54,586 nucleotides of DNA from an uncultured Verrucomicrobiota bacterium (GCA_903916195.1 CAIWVP010000201.1:1-54586); one strand, 5' to 3'. Positions 27,622 to 36,866 are shown, counted from the first letter of the stretch. A program made the numbers and translations. The notes: generated by a model from the letters alone, not told the origin.

Positions 27622-29142
27622 GTGGGACCTTCCCGTTCTACCCTGCCCGCGCCGGTCTCCCGGCGTCGCACGGCGTTCCTTGCTTGTGTGCTGCATCTCG
27701 TCGGGGCGGTCTTCCTCACGACGGCGGCACACGCCGTCACCTGGGCGGAGATCCGTCAACGGGGCGTCCTCCGCTGGGGCAACGACGCCGAGGGCGGCGC
27801 GCCTTACATCTACCACGACCCGCAGCGGCCGGAGACGCTGACGGGCTTCGAGGTCGATCTCGCCGGCGCGCTCACCGCGAAGCTCGGGGTCGGATCCGCC
27901 TTCGTGCAGCAGAACTGGGACATGCTCATCCCGGCGCTGGGGGACGGCACGTCGTTCGACATCATCATCGCCGGCCTTGAACGCTCGCCTGAGAACCTCG
28001 CGAAGATCGCGATGAGCCGGCCTTATCTTGCCTTCGGTCAGCAGCTGGTCGTCCGCGCCGACCAACCGCTCGTCACCTCGCTCGACCCGCTCAAGGGGCG
28101 TCCTGTCGGCGTGCTTTCGGGCACGGTGTCGTACCGCATCCTCGAAGCGCGCGGCGACCTCGACGTGCGGGTCTACCAGGACAACGTGAACTACTTCCGC
28201 GACCTCGAGACCGGCCGTCTCGACGCGGTGCTCACCGACACGCCCATCGCCCAGGTGAACCTCGCCGGCAACGCCAAGCTCCGGCGCGCGGGACCGCCCT
28301 TCGCACCGGGATCCTACGCCATCGGCGTGCGGCGCGAGGACTCCGCGTTGCTGCCCGAGATCGACCGGGCCATCGAGGCCCTGCTCGCCGACGGCACGCT
28401 GGAGCGCATCTACTCGAAGTACGGGCTCTGGACGGCCGAGCAAGGCGCGTTGCGCGGCTGGAAGGCGCCGGAAGAAGGGCCCGCGAAGGCCGGCGCATCG
28501 ACGCTGCGCGGATGGCGCACCTACCTGCCCATCCTGCTCGGGGCCGCGGTGACGACCGTCTGGGTGACCTGCGCCGGCATGGCCATCGCGGTCGTCTGGG
28601 GACTCGCCTTGGCGCTGTTGCGGGCCGATGGACCGGCCGTGGTCCGCTGGGGCGCGACCGTGTACGTCGAGGTCTTCCGCGGGACGCCGCTGCTGTTGCA
28701 GATCTACTTCATCTACTTCGGGCTCGCGCAACAGCTCGGCATCAAGCTCGGCGCGGGCGTCGCGGCGGTGGTCGCGCTCGGGCTGAACTACGCGGCGAAC
28801 GAGGCGGAGAACTACCGCGCCGGCATCGAGGCCGTGCCGAAGGGGCAATCCGAGGCGGCGATGGCGCTGGGGATGACGCGTTGGACGGCACTGCGCCGGG
28901 TGGTGCTGCCGCAGGCGTTGCGCATCAGCCTCCCGAGCGTCACCAACGACTTCATCGCGATGTCCAAGGACTCGTCCATCGTCTCGGTCATCGGGCTGGT
29001 GGAGCTGACGAAACAGTACCAGATCCGGGCCATCGATACGTCCGACTATATCGGCCTCGGCGTGATGACCGGCGGCATCTACCTGGCGATGAGCCATACC
29101 GCGTCCGTCGCCTTGCGGCGCCTGGAGAGGAGCCTGCGATGA
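27622..29142 (+). CDS. Polar amino-acid ABC importer, binding protein fused to permease
   Basis: A 506-residue fusion. After a signal sequence (about residues 14-38), residues 40-290 form a family 3 solute-binding domain ([37 protein letters not shown]). Residues about 300-505 form a HisM/GlnP-type permease with [20 protein letters not shown] and the EAA loop [21 protein letters not shown]. The fused design places binding domain and channel in one chain at the inner membrane. GTG at 27622 is favoured because upstream codons look non-coding. The stop overlaps the ATPase start by 4 bp (ATGA). Substrate is likely a polar amino acid; identity unknown. Confidence 0.88.
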   Translation: MGPSRSTLPAPVSRRRTAFLACVLHLVGAVFLTTAAHAVTWAEIRQRGVLRWGNDAEGGAPYIYHDPQRPETLTGFEVDLAGALTAKLGVGSAFVQQNWDMLIPALGDGTSFDIIIAGLERSPENLAKIAMSRPYLAFGQQLVVRADQPLVTSLDPLKGRPVGVLSGTVSYRILEARGDLDVRVYQDNVNYFRDLETGRLDAVLTDTPIAQVNLAGNAKLRRAGPPFAPGSYAIGVRREDSALLPEIDRAIEALLADGTLERIYSKYGLWTAEQGALRGWKAPEEGPAKAGASTLRGWRTYLPILLGAAVTTVWVTCAGMAIAVVWGLALALLRADGPAVVRWGATVYVEVFRGTPLLLQIYFIYFGLAQQLGIKLGAGVAAVVALGLNYAANEAENYRAGIEAVPKGQSEAAMALGMTRWTALRRVVLPQALRISLPSVTNDFIAMSKDSSIVSVIGLVELTKQYQIRAIDTSDYIGLGVMTGGIYLAMSHTASVALRRLERSLR

Positions 29143-29882
29143 TCCGCACGGAAGGCCTCGGCAAGAGCTTCGGCGCGGCCCGCGTGCTCGACGGCATCGA
29201 CCACGCGCAACAACGCGGCGAGGTGGTCGTGCTCATCGGCCCGAGCGGCTGCGGCAAGAGCACCTTCCTGCGCTGTCTGAACCAGCTCGAGACGCACGAC
29301 ACCGGGCGCATCACGATCGGCGACGTGACGCTGGAGGCCGGAGCCCGACCCGACCGCGAGAAGCAGCGCCGGCTCCGCCTGTTCTCCGGGATGGTCTTCC
29401 AGCAGTTCCATCTGTTCCCGCACCGCACCGCGCTGGAGAACGTGATGGAAGGCCCGCGGTTCGTGCTCGGCCAGACCGCCGCCGAAGCCGGGGCGACCGC
29501 GCGGGCGCTGCTCGCCAAGGTCGGTCTCGCCGACCGCGCGGACCACCGGCCGTCCCAGCTTTCCGGCGGACAACAACAACGCGTGGCCATCGCCCGAGCC
29601 CTGGCGATGAAGCCGCAGGTGATGCTCTTCGATGAACCCACCAGCGCGCTCGACCCGGAGCTCCGCGACGAGGTGCTGCGCGTGCTGCGCCGACTGGCCG
29701 ACGAAGGCATGACCATGCTCGTCGCCACTCACGAGATGCGGTTCGCCGAGGAGATCGCCGACCACGTCCTCTTCATGGAGGGCGGACGCATCGCCGAGTC
29801 GGGCCCGCCCGGGCGGATCTTCCGCGATCCGTCGCAGGAGAGGACCCGCGAGTTCTTGCGGAAGATCCTGCCGAAGGCCTGA
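29139..29882 (+). CDS. Polar amino-acid ABC transporter ATPase
   Basis: A 247-residue ABC ATPase of the GlnQ/HisP group. Walker A is GPSGCGKST (near residues 34-42), the Q loop is [11 protein letters not shown], the signature is LSGGQQQR, Walker B is [13 protein letters not shown] and the switch His is in ATHEMRFA. One oddity is [11 protein letters not shown], where most homologs have a VS(L/F)xVxxGE segment. Translation start overlaps the permease stop by 4 bp, so the two are coupled. It energises import by the fused binding protein/permease. Confidence 0.93.
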   Translation: MIRTEGLGKSFGAARVLDGIDHAQQRGEVVVLIGPSGCGKSTFLRCLNQLETHDTGRITIGDVTLEAGARPDREKQRRLRLFSGMVFQQFHLFPHRTALENVMEGPRFVLGQTAAEAGATARALLAKVGLADRADHRPSQLSGGQQQRVAIARALAMKPQVMLFDEPTSALDPELRDEVLRVLRRLADEGMTMLVATHEMRFAEEIADHVLFMEGGRIAESGPPGRIFRDPSQERTREFLRKILPKA

Positions 29883-29987
29883 GCGGCCTGTCCGGGGAGG
29901 TCGACGCTTCCGGGGCCGACACGGGGAAGGACGGACGTCGCCGCGCAATTCGTGTCCTTCCTCGCGGAACCGTGCTTTGATGGGCCC

Positions 29988-30863
29988 ATGGCGAAACCGA
30001 CCTACATCGAGCTCGCGGACGAGACGCGCATCCCGATCCTCTACGAAGACCGCACGGTCATGGCCCTCGACAAGCCGGCCGGCTGGATCCTCGGACCGGA
30101 CGACTGGGAGCACACCGCGCGCAACCTGCCGTTGGCGATCCAGTCGTCGATCAGCGCGGGCGACTACTGGGCGCGTTCGCGGAACATGCGGTATCTGCGC
30201 CACGTCCACCGCCTCGACGCCGGCACCAGCGGGATCCTGCTCTGCGTGAAACATCTCGGCGCGATGGCACCCATCTCGCGCCTCTTCGCCGACCGCGTGG
30301 TCAAGAAGACCTACCTCGCCGTGACCGACGGCCTGCCCAAGCAGCCGGAGTGGACGCGCACCGACATGCTCGGGCCGGAAGAACGCGAACCCGGCCGTCA
30401 TCGCGTCGACCCGACCGCCGGCAAGGAGGCGCAGACCGATTTCAAGGTGCTGCAGACCGGGCGCTACACGGCCTTGGTCGAAGCCAAGCCGCACACCGGA
30501 CGCACCCACCAGATCCGCCTGCATCTCGCCGCGAGCGGGACGCCGGTGCAGGGCGACACCATGTACGGCACGCCGCATCCCGGCGGCCTGGCGTTGCGCG
30601 CGGTGGGGCTGGAATACACCGATCCGTTCACCCAGCGCGTGGTGCGCATCAGCGCGCCCGCGGCCGATTTCTGCCGCCACTTCGGATTCACTCTACCGGA
30701 GCGGCCGCGGCGGCCGGCGGCGGCCGGCCCCGAAACGGGGACGCCGCCGCCACCCGGGACGGCCCGCCCTGGACCGGCTCCGGTCCTCGCTCCGGTCGCA
30801 GGCCAGGCAACTTCCAGGACATCGCAGCCCGGTCGGAGGGCCGGTTCCTCGTCGAAATCGTAG
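29988..30863 (+). CDS. RluA-family pseudouridine synthase
   Basis: A 291-residue enzyme that isomerises uridine in rRNA or tRNA. The catalytic motif HRLDAGTSG (Asp in RLD, near residue 81) and the downstream VEAKPHTGRTHQIRLHLAA are diagnostic. The catalytic core ends near residue 237 (FCRHFGFTLPE). The last ~50 residues are a Pro/Ala/Gly-rich tail (PGTARPGPAPVLAPV) unlike the family, possibly through drift of the reading frame into non-coding DNA. ATG at 29988 follows a TTTGAT box by 6 nt. Which RNA it modifies is not determinable. Confidence 0.88.
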   Translation: MAKPTYIELADETRIPILYEDRTVMALDKPAGWILGPDDWEHTARNLPLAIQSSISAGDYWARSRNMRYLRHVHRLDAGTSGILLCVKHLGAMAPISRLFADRVVKKTYLAVTDGLPKQPEWTRTDMLGPEEREPGRHRVDPTAGKEAQTDFKVLQTGRYTALVEAKPHTGRTHQIRLHLAASGTPVQGDTMYGTPHPGGLALRAVGLEYTDPFTQRVVRISAPAADFCRHFGFTLPERPRRPAAAGPETGTPPPPGTARPGPAPVLAPVAGQATSRTSQPGRRAGSSSKS

Positions 30864-31000
30864 GACGCCGTCCCACCTCCGCAGGCTGAGAAGCTCCGCC
30901 TCGGTTTCTTTGCTCGGCGCGCGCTTGGGCGCGTCGCCCTTGGGCACCTGCGAATTGTCCATTGTCAGGTGCCCCTCGGTCCGGCACGGTGACTGGAGTG

Positions 31001-31108
31001 ATGCTGGTCTCCATATACCCGAGGGTCACGGGGCGTTGCTCCCGGGGAACCGCGCCGGAGATCCCCAGCCTCATCGCATCGATCATCATCGGCCATCCAG
31101 GGCGTTGA
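31001..31108 (+). CDS. Putative isoleucine-rich leader peptide of cimA
   Basis: A 35-codon frame, ATG to TGA. Its second half is PEIPSLIASIIIGHPGR: five ATC codons within codons 21-30, including three in a row at 31082-31090; one more Ile codon (ATA) is at position 5. It ends 19 bp before a strong terminator hairpin and 101 bp before cimA, which makes the first committed precursor of isoleucine by the citramalate route. This is the layout of an attenuation leader. A GGAG lies only 2 nt before the ATG, so the start is uncertain; an in-frame GTG at 30998 is possible. Confidence 0.55.
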   Translation: MLVSIYPRVTGRCSRGTAPEIPSLIASIIIGHPGR

Positions 31109-31139
31109 ACGAGTTTTCCATCTTTTGAAAACCCCGTTC
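31107..31139 (+). promoter_or_regulatory. Putative antiterminator of the cimA attenuator
   Basis: GAACGAGTTTT (31107-31117) can pair with AAAACCCCGTTC (31128-31139) with one mismatch and one bulge. That uses up the 5' arm of the terminator stem, so the two structures exclude each other. The leader stop codon (31106-31108) overlaps the first arm. A ribosome at the stop would cover it and allow termination; one stalled on the Ile run would leave it free. Confidence 0.55.
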
Positions 31140-31166
31140 CGCCCGTCGGAACGGGGTTTTTGCTTT
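31128..31166 (+). terminator. Terminator hairpin of the cimA leader
   Basis: A perfect 13-bp stem AAAACCCCGTTCC/GGAACGGGGTTTT (31128-31140 with 31148-31160) with a 7-nt loop, followed by a T-rich run (TTTTTGCTTT, counted from 31157). It lies 44 bp before cimA rather than after a gene, so it acts as a conditional terminator or ends upstream transcription. Confidence 0.88.
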
Positions 31167-31209
31167 CTACCCATCGCCAGCCGGCACGACCATCCCCCAC
31201 AGCCTCCGA

Positions 31210-32772
31210 ATGAAAAACAAAGTTGAGATCTACGACACGACGCTCCGCGACGGCTCGCAGGGCGAAGGCATCAATTTCTCCCTGACCGACAAGCTGCGCA
31301 TCGCCGAGCGGTTGGACGCCTTCGGGGTCCACTACATCGAAGGCGGATGGCCGGGGTCGAACCCGAAGGACATGGAGTTCTTCCAGCAGGCGAGACGCCG
31401 CAAGTGGAAGAACGCCAAGATCGCCAGCTTCGGTTTCACGCGCAAAAAAGGCGTGCCGGTCGAGCAGGACGAGCAGGTGCGGATGCTGCTCGACGCGGCG
31501 ACGCCGGTCGTCTGCGTCGTCGGCAAGACCTGGCTTCTCCACGTCACCGAGGTCCTCCGGGTGAAGCCGGACGAGAACCTCGCGATGATCGCCGACACGA
31601 TCCGCTACCTGAAGGACCAGGGCAAGATCGTGGTCTACGACGCCGAGCACAGCTTCGACGGGTTCAAGGACGAGCCTGAATACGCCCTCGCCACCTGGCA
31701 GGCCGCGGAGAAGGCCGGCGCGGACGTCATCTGCCTCTGCGAGACCAATGGCGGCGCGATGCCGAGCGAGGTCGCTCGGATCACCGCCTTCGCCCACGGC
31801 AAGCTGAACGCCCGGCTCGGGATCCACACCCACAACGACTGCGGCTTCGGCGTCGCCAACGCCATCGCGGCCTTGGAGGCCGGCGCGTCCCACGTCCAGG
31901 GCACCATCAACGGCTACGGCGAGCGCACCGGGAACTGCAACCTCACCAGCGTCATCCCCACGCTCCAGCTCAAGCTCGGCAAGATCGGCGTGCCGCCGAA
32001 GTCGCTGCCGAAGCTCAAAGAGTTGTCCGAGTTCGTGGACGAGATCGCCAACCTGCGCCACGACACCCGTCAGCCGTGGGTGGGTCAGACGGCTTTCGCG
32101 CACAAGGGCGGCATCCACGTCCACGCCATCGAGCGCGTCGCGCGCAGCTACGAGCACATCGACCCGGCCGCGGTGGGCAACTTCCGCCGCGTGCTGGTGA
32201 GCGACATGTCGGGCCGCACCAACATCCTGGTGAAGGCCGCCGAACTGGGCTTCAAGCTCACCACGGAGATGCCGGCGACCAAGGCGATCACCGCCCGGGT
32301 CAAGGAGCAGGAGAACCTCGGCTACGAATACGAGGCGGCCGAGGCGTCGCTGGCGCTGCTCATCCGCGGCGTGCTCGACCACGATCCGGAACTCCTGTTC
32401 ACGGTCGATTCGTACCATGTCTCCATGCGCGGCGACGCCAAGACGTCCATCTGCGAAGCCACGGTGAAGGTCCGCGTGGGCGACGAGGTCCACCACACGG
32501 TGGCCGAAGGCGACGGGCCGGTGAACGCTCTGGACACGGCGCTCCGCGCCGCGCTCGCGAGGTCGTTCCCGAAGATCCGGCAGGTGAAGCTCACCGACTA
32601 CAAGGTGCGCATCCTCGACGGCGTCGCCGGCACCGGCGCGAAGACCCGGGTGCTCATCCAGAGCACCGACGGCAAACGCGACTGGGGCACGGTCGGGGTC
32701 AGCGAGAACATCATCACCGCGTCGCTCCAGGCGCTCGTGGATTCGATGGAGTACGCCTTGTTGAAGAAGTGA
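31210..32772 (+). CDS. cimA: (R)-citramalate synthase
   Basis: A 520-residue enzyme that joins pyruvate and acetyl-CoA to give (R)-citramalate, the threonine-independent entry to isoleucine synthesis. The DRE-TIM barrel motif is YDTTLRDGSQGEGINFS, the CimA form, where LeuA has GEQSPG. Metal-binding HTHND is in LGIHTHNDCGFG, and GQTAFAHKGGIHVHAIERV follows. The C-terminal ~130 residues fit the LeuA-type regulatory domain that binds isoleucine in known CimA. Full length. Preceded by the leader peptide and attenuator described separately. No other isoleucine genes are adjacent. Confidence 0.93.
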   Translation: MKNKVEIYDTTLRDGSQGEGINFSLTDKLRIAERLDAFGVHYIEGGWPGSNPKDMEFFQQARRRKWKNAKIASFGFTRKKGVPVEQDEQVRMLLDAATPVVCVVGKTWLLHVTEVLRVKPDENLAMIADTIRYLKDQGKIVVYDAEHSFDGFKDEPEYALATWQAAEKAGADVICLCETNGGAMPSEVARITAFAHGKLNARLGIHTHNDCGFGVANAIAALEAGASHVQGTINGYGERTGNCNLTSVIPTLQLKLGKIGVPPKSLPKLKELSEFVDEIANLRHDTRQPWVGQTAFAHKGGIHVHAIERVARSYEHIDPAAVGNFRRVLVSDMSGRTNILVKAAELGFKLTTEMPATKAITARVKEQENLGYEYEAAEASLALLIRGVLDHDPELLFTVDSYHVSMRGDAKTSICEATVKVRVGDEVHHTVAEGDGPVNALDTALRAALARSFPKIRQVKLTDYKVRILDGVAGTGAKTRVLIQSTDGKRDWGTVGVSENIITASLQALVDSMEYALLKK

Positions 32773-32780
32773 CCGGACAC

Positions 32781-32814
32781 GCCCCGGGCCGCGGTTCCCA
32801 TCGCGGCCCGGGGC
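32781..32814. other. 13-bp GC-rich hairpin between convergent genes
   Basis: GCCCCGGGCCGCG and CGCGGCCCGGGGC form a perfect stem with an 8-nt loop, 9 bp past cimA. No T-run follows on either strand, so it is either a factor-assisted terminator or an mRNA-stabilising end. Confidence 0.7.
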
Positions 32815-32861
32815 AACGTTGTCTTGGACGGGACGACGCGACCGGGGCGCATCGTCGCGGC

Positions 32862-34166
32862 TCAGCGGGAGCCGAACGCGTACAAGTTCTTGGCGGTCCG
32901 GAAGAAGACCATCCCCTGGGCCGCGGCGACGCTGCCTTTGCACGGGCCCTCGCCTTCGAACGTGCACGTGCCGAGGACCTGGAACTCGTCGCCGGTGCCC
33001 ACCACGCTGGCGACACCGTCCTCGCTCATGACGTAGATCTTGCCGTCCGCACCGGTCGGGGAGCTCCAGATGGGCCCCGTGCCCGGAAGCTTGCCGCTCC
33101 ACTTCTTCTCGCCGGTCTTCGGGTCGAGCCGCGAGAGCACGCGTTTGCCGCCGTCGAGCACGAAGAGTTTGCCCTGGTAGAGCAACGGCGTGCTCCAATC
33201 GGTCGGGTTCTCGGTGAACTTCCAGGCGACATGGGTGCCGGTGACGTCGCCCTTGCCGCCGTCCTTGAAGGCTACCACCGGTTGGCCCTTCGGGCCGCTG
33301 GCGTAGATGAGACCGTCGGCCGCGAGCGGCGAGGTCACGATGCGGTACCAATCATCGCGCTTCTCGTACAACCGCGCCCGCCAGATCTCCGTGCCGTCCT
33401 TCGGGTCGTGGCCGCTCACATGGTCGCCGCCGACCACCAGGACCTCGGCGCCGTTCTTGCCGCGGTACGGGATGGGCGTGGCGTAGGATTCGTGGGATTC
33501 CTTTTTCGAATCGGTCGTGCGGACGTACTTCCACAACGTCTTGCCCGTCGCCGGATCGAGCGCCAGCAGATAGGATTCACGCTGCGGCTTGCCGTCGAAG
33601 AGCGGGTAATCGGACGGCAACTCGTCGCGCTGCAGGACCGGCACGATGAGCCGTCCGTCCTGGAGCAAAGGACTGGCGCCGTAGATCCACATGATGCCGA
33701 AGCTGCCGTAGTCCTTCCCGAGGTTCCGCTTCCAGAGCTCCTTCCCGGCGAAGTCGAACGCGGCGATATCGCCCGTGCCGTAGAGTATGGTCACCCGTTC
33801 TCCGTCCGTGACCGGCGACGGCGCGGCCATGTTGTTCCGGCCGACATCTTTGTCGCCGACGGCGACGGTCCGGGCCCACAACTCCTTGCCCGTCTTCCGG
33901 TCGAGGCAGACCAGGTTGAGCTGCTTCTGGGCATCGGCGGTGCTGACGAACACCTTGTCGCCCCAGACCGCGGGTGTGGCGCCGCTCTTTCCGGGCATCG
34001 GCGCGACCCATGTCGCGGATTCCTTGGCCAAGGTCGCCGGCAGGCCCGTGGCCTTGGCCGAACCGTCGAAGTGCGGTCCGCGCCATTGCGGCCAGTTCTC
34101 GCCGGATCCGGCGTGGAGAGCGACGGCGAACGTGATGCCCGAGGCGAGCAGAGCGATTGGTTTCAT
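32862..34166 (-). CDS. PQQ-like beta-propeller repeat protein, secreted
   Basis: A 434-residue protein with a signal peptide (about 1-19) and the opening WPQWRGPHFDG typical of the outer-membrane-assembly-like PQQ-propeller proteins abundant in Planctomycetes and Verrucomicrobia. Repeated blade motifs include LNLVCLDRKTGKELWARTV, YLLALDPATGKTLWKYV, DPKDGTEIWRARLY and RLDPKTGEKKWSGKL. There is no catalytic signature, and it probably does not bind PQQ. Role unknown: perhaps protein interaction in the periplasm. It is divergent from the coiled-coil gene at 34326, with a 159-bp gap. Confidence 0.87.
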   Translation of the reverse strand: MKPIALLASGITFAVALHAGSGENWPQWRGPHFDGSAKATGLPATLAKESATWVAPMPGKSGATPAVWGDKVFVSTADAQKQLNLVCLDRKTGKELWARTVAVGDKDVGRNNMAAPSPVTDGERVTILYGTGDIAAFDFAGKELWKRNLGKDYGSFGIMWIYGASPLLQDGRLIVPVLQRDELPSDYPLFDGKPQRESYLLALDPATGKTLWKYVRTTDSKKESHESYATPIPYRGKNGAEVLVVGGDHVSGHDPKDGTEIWRARLYEKRDDWYRIVTSPLAADGLIYASGPKGQPVVAFKDGGKGDVTGTHVAWKFTENPTDWSTPLLYQGKLFVLDGGKRVLSRLDPKTGEKKWSGKLPGTGPIWSSPTGADGKIYVMSEDGVASVVGTGDEFQVLGTCTFEGEGPCKGSVAAAQGMVFFRTAKNLYAFGSR

Positions 34167-34289
34167 GGATGCGGAGGTCTCTTACCGTGCATATGGACCG
34201 GAACGGAAGCAGGGAATTCAAACGCCCTCGCCCCGTTCGCTTGCCGACGTGCCCGCCGCTTCCGATGGTGCCCGACTGACATCGGCCCA

Positions 34290-34318
34290 TTGCACACCCG
34301 GTGGACCTTGGCTAGACA
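34290..34318 (+). promoter_or_regulatory. Putative promoter of the coiled-coil gene
   Basis: TTGCAC (34290-34295) and TAGACA (34313-34318) are spaced by 17 bp; the ATG follows 7 nt later. No Shine-Dalgarno is seen, so a leaderless mRNA is predicted. Confidence 0.5.
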
Positions 34319-34325
34319 TCACCCC

Positions 34326-35345
34326 ATGTCGCCCACGTTCCTGCCGTTCGCCTGCGGACTCCTCGTCGGTGGCGCGGTCACCGCGGGGTTCTACACCACC
34401 CGCAGCCACGCGCCGGTGCGGTTCGCGAGCCAAGAGGCGACGGCAGGCACCGCGACGGACGCCAGTGGTGCCGGCGTCGAGACCGACCCCTCGCTCACCA
34501 GAGCCAAGGAGCAGCTCGCACGGCTCGAGGCCGACAACCTCCAGCTCGCCACGCGCGTCCAGGACCTCCTCAAAAAAGACGACGCGGCCACCACGGCCGC
34601 CGCAAAGAGATCTGATCCAGGGAACCCGTTCGCCGCGTTGTTCGGCCAGGACGACGGCAACACCAACGGCATGGCGAAGGCCATGAAAGGGATGATGGAG
34701 TCGGCGCTAAAGCAGCAGCTCGAGGGCAAGCTCATCCAGATCCACGCGAAGGTCGGGACCACTCCCGACCAGGAGCAGGCCATCCGCGAGATCCTCGAGA
34801 AGCAAGCCAACGTCAGCCGCGACATCAGCCAGAAGATGATGAGCGGCAAGATGACCAAGGAGGAGATGGCCGGGTCCGTCCGCCAACAAGGCGACCCCGA
34901 GGCCCTGATCAAGGCCCTGCTCAGCCCGGAACAGCAGACCGCGTACTCGGAGCTGAAGGTCGAGGAACGGCGCACCAACGCCCGTCTGGTCGCCAATTCC
35001 GAGCTGCTCCAGATGCAGCAGGTCGTCGGCGGGATCGACCAGGCGCAGCAGGACAAGATCTTCGAGGTGCTCTACTCGCAGACCGAGCGGACGTTGACCG
35101 GGCCGGTCCCGGCTGCCGATGGAACGCCCCCGGACAAAGCCGTGAAGCCCGTCGACATGCGATCGTTGTCGGAGCAGAAGCTCGCCGCGCTCAAAGGCGT
35201 GCTGACCGAAGAGCAGTTCGGCCGCTACAAGGAACTCCAAGAACAGCAGATCAAGATGTTCGAGGCGTTCATGCCCAAGGACAGCAAGGCCGGCGACACC
35301 GTCGTCCCGAACATCCAGGTGATCACCGCGCCGGCGAAGCCTTGA
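34326..35345 (+). CDS. Hypothetical membrane-anchored coiled-coil protein
   Basis: A 339-residue protein that I do not recognise. It has one N-terminal hydrophobic segment (residues 4-23) and a predicted coiled coil around 58-85 (LTRAKEQLARLEADNLQLAT). The long charged helical remainder carries two LTEEQ/LSPEQQ-type repeats (LLSPEQQTAYSELKVEERR, VLTEEQFGRYKELQEQQIKM). That pattern is common in exported helical proteins of Verrucomicrobia and Planctomycetes. It should lie in the periplasm, tethered to the inner membrane. The 3' end overlaps the convergent xseA gene by 23 bp. ATG chosen from the adjacent promoter boxes and the membrane anchor. Confidence 0.8.
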   Translation: MSPTFLPFACGLLVGGAVTAGFYTTRSHAPVRFASQEATAGTATDASGAGVETDPSLTRAKEQLARLEADNLQLATRVQDLLKKDDAATTAAAKRSDPGNPFAALFGQDDGNTNGMAKAMKGMMESALKQQLEGKLIQIHAKVGTTPDQEQAIREILEKQANVSRDISQKMMSGKMTKEEMAGSVRQQGDPEALIKALLSPEQQTAYSELKVEERRTNARLVANSELLQMQQVVGGIDQAQQDKIFEVLYSQTERTLTGPVPAADGTPPDKAVKPVDMRSLSEQKLAALKGVLTEEQFGRYKELQEQQIKMFEAFMPKDSKAGDTVVPNIQVITAPAKP

Positions 35346-36792
35346 CGCTCGGCCCCGGTTCGACCACCGACGCGACCTCGCCTCGGGCCAGACGCGTCTT
35401 CAGACGCCGACCCGGCGCGAGTCCGGCCGCGTCGCGGACCACCGCGCCGGATTCCGCATCGAGGGTGATCGAGTAGCCGCGCTGCAACACGCTCAGCGGC
35501 GAAAGAAGGCGCAAACCGTCGCCGAGCCGGGCCACGCCTTCCTTCCGTTCCGCGAGCCGGTCCTGCATGAGGCCCGACAACCTCCGCACGATCTCGGCGA
35601 GCTCGCGCCGTTGCCGCGCGATGGCGGTCGCCGGCTTGAGCGCCGCGAGCCGCCTCGCAAGGTTGGCGACCTGGGCCTGACCCGGCTTCGTCGCCGTCCG
35701 ACCCATCCGCGCCAGGGAGGTCGCGAGGTCGTCGAGCCGTTGTCCGCGCTCTTCGAGCCGTCGCCGCGGATGCGCCCGCAGGAAACGCCGCGCCAAACCG
35801 CGCCGCTCCTCCTCCGCATGGACGAGCCGGCGCCGCACCCACTGGCGGAGCCTTTGCCCCGCGACGGCGACGAAGCCCGCGCTATCCACGTAGGCTTGGG
35901 TCAGGATCTCCGCCGCCGCGCTCGGCGTGGCGGCACGCAGGTCCGCCACGAGGTCCGCGATGGTGAAGTCGATCTCGTGGCCGACCGCTGAGAGGACGGG
36001 CGCAGCCGACGCCGCGATCGCCCGCGCGACGACCTCCTCGTTGAAGCACCACAGGTCCTCCAACGAACCGCCGCCGCGCGTGACCAGGATCACATCGAGC
36101 CGTGGCATCGGACGATCGGCCCGGGCGACCGGCCCGGTGGTTTTCCGGTCGGCTTCGCCCCCGGCGGACCAGCGGTTGAGCAGCCCGATCGCTTCGGCGA
36201 TCTCCACCGCGGCCCCCTGCCCTTGCACCCGCACCGGGACCAGCACGAACTCGATGCCCGCGAACCGCCGGCCGACGACATGCAGCACGTCCTGGATCGC
36301 CGCACCGGTCGGCGACGTGACCAATCCCACGCGGCGCGGGAACTCCGGGATCCGTCGCTTGCGGTCCGCGGCGAACAGACCCTCCGCGTCGAGCTTCGCC
36401 TTCAGCCGCTCGAACGCCGCCTGCAACGCGCCCATGCCCTGGGCTTCCGCCGAGGTGACGCGCATCTGGTAGGTGCCGCGCGGTTCATAGACGGTCAGCT
36501 CGCCGCCGAGCAGGACATGCGCGCCATCCCGGAAGAAAGCGCGCTCCACGCCGGCCGTGCCGCGGAACAACACGCAGTTGAGCTGCGCGCCGGCGTCCTT
36601 CAGCACGAAGTAGGCGTGGCCCGAAGATTGCAGCCGCCAATTCGAGATCTCGCCGCTCACGAAGACGGAGCCGAACTCTTTCTCGACCAGCCGTTTCACC
36701 CGCGCCGTGAGGTCGGTGACCGACAGCACCTGCCGTGTCTCCGCCGCCGGGAAGAGCTCACCAAAATCCCACTGCGATCTGCTGCGCGCCAT
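35323..36792 (-). CDS. xseA: Exodeoxyribonuclease VII large subunit
   Basis: A 489-residue nuclease subunit acting with XseB on single-stranded DNA. The N-terminal OB fold contains VFVSGEISNWRLQSSGHAYF. The catalytic domain contains RVGLVTSPTGAAIQDVL, VTRGGGSLEDLWCFNEE and AVGHEIDFTIADLVADLRA with TPSAAAE, all conserved. The C-terminal QRGYSITLD is also typical. No xseB is seen in the window. ATG at 36792 is 8 nt from a -10-like box; the frame is open to 36870 but that part looks non-coding. It overlaps the convergent neighbour by 23 bp. Confidence 0.95.
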   Translation of the reverse strand: MARSRSQWDFGELFPAAETRQVLSVTDLTARVKRLVEKEFGSVFVSGEISNWRLQSSGHAYFVLKDAGAQLNCVLFRGTAGVERAFFRDGAHVLLGGELTVYEPRGTYQMRVTSAEAQGMGALQAAFERLKAKLDAEGLFAADRKRRIPEFPRRVGLVTSPTGAAIQDVLHVVGRRFAGIEFVLVPVRVQGQGAAVEIAEAIGLLNRWSAGGEADRKTTGPVARADRPMPRLDVILVTRGGGSLEDLWCFNEEVVARAIAASAAPVLSAVGHEIDFTIADLVADLRAATPSAAAEILTQAYVDSAGFVAVAGQRLRQWVRRRLVHAEEERRGLARRFLRAHPRRRLEERGQRLDDLATSLARMGRTATKPGQAQVANLARRLAALKPATAIARQRRELAEIVRRLSGLMQDRLAERKEGVARLGDGLRLLSPLSVLQRGYSITLDAESGAVVRDAAGLAPGRRLKTRLARGEVASVVEPGPSVKASPAR

Positions 36793-36800
36793 GCCCGGCC

Positions 36801-36829
36801 AGTAAACGGTCGGCACACCGGACCGACAA
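36801..36829 (-). promoter_or_regulatory. Putative promoter of xseA
   Basis: On the minus strand TTGTCG (36824-36829) and TTTACT (36801-36806) are separated by 17 bp; the ATG is 8 nt beyond. No Shine-Dalgarno is visible. Confidence 0.4.
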
Positions 36830-36866
36830 GCGGCAACCGGATGGCGGCCACCGGGACGATGCGCGA

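Noticed and set aside
30693-30962. Small minus-strand gene before the cimA leader
   Set aside because: First 35 residues look plausible but the rest is an Arg/Pro-rich shadow of the pseudouridine synthase gene; not strong enough to call as a gene, kept as a finding only.
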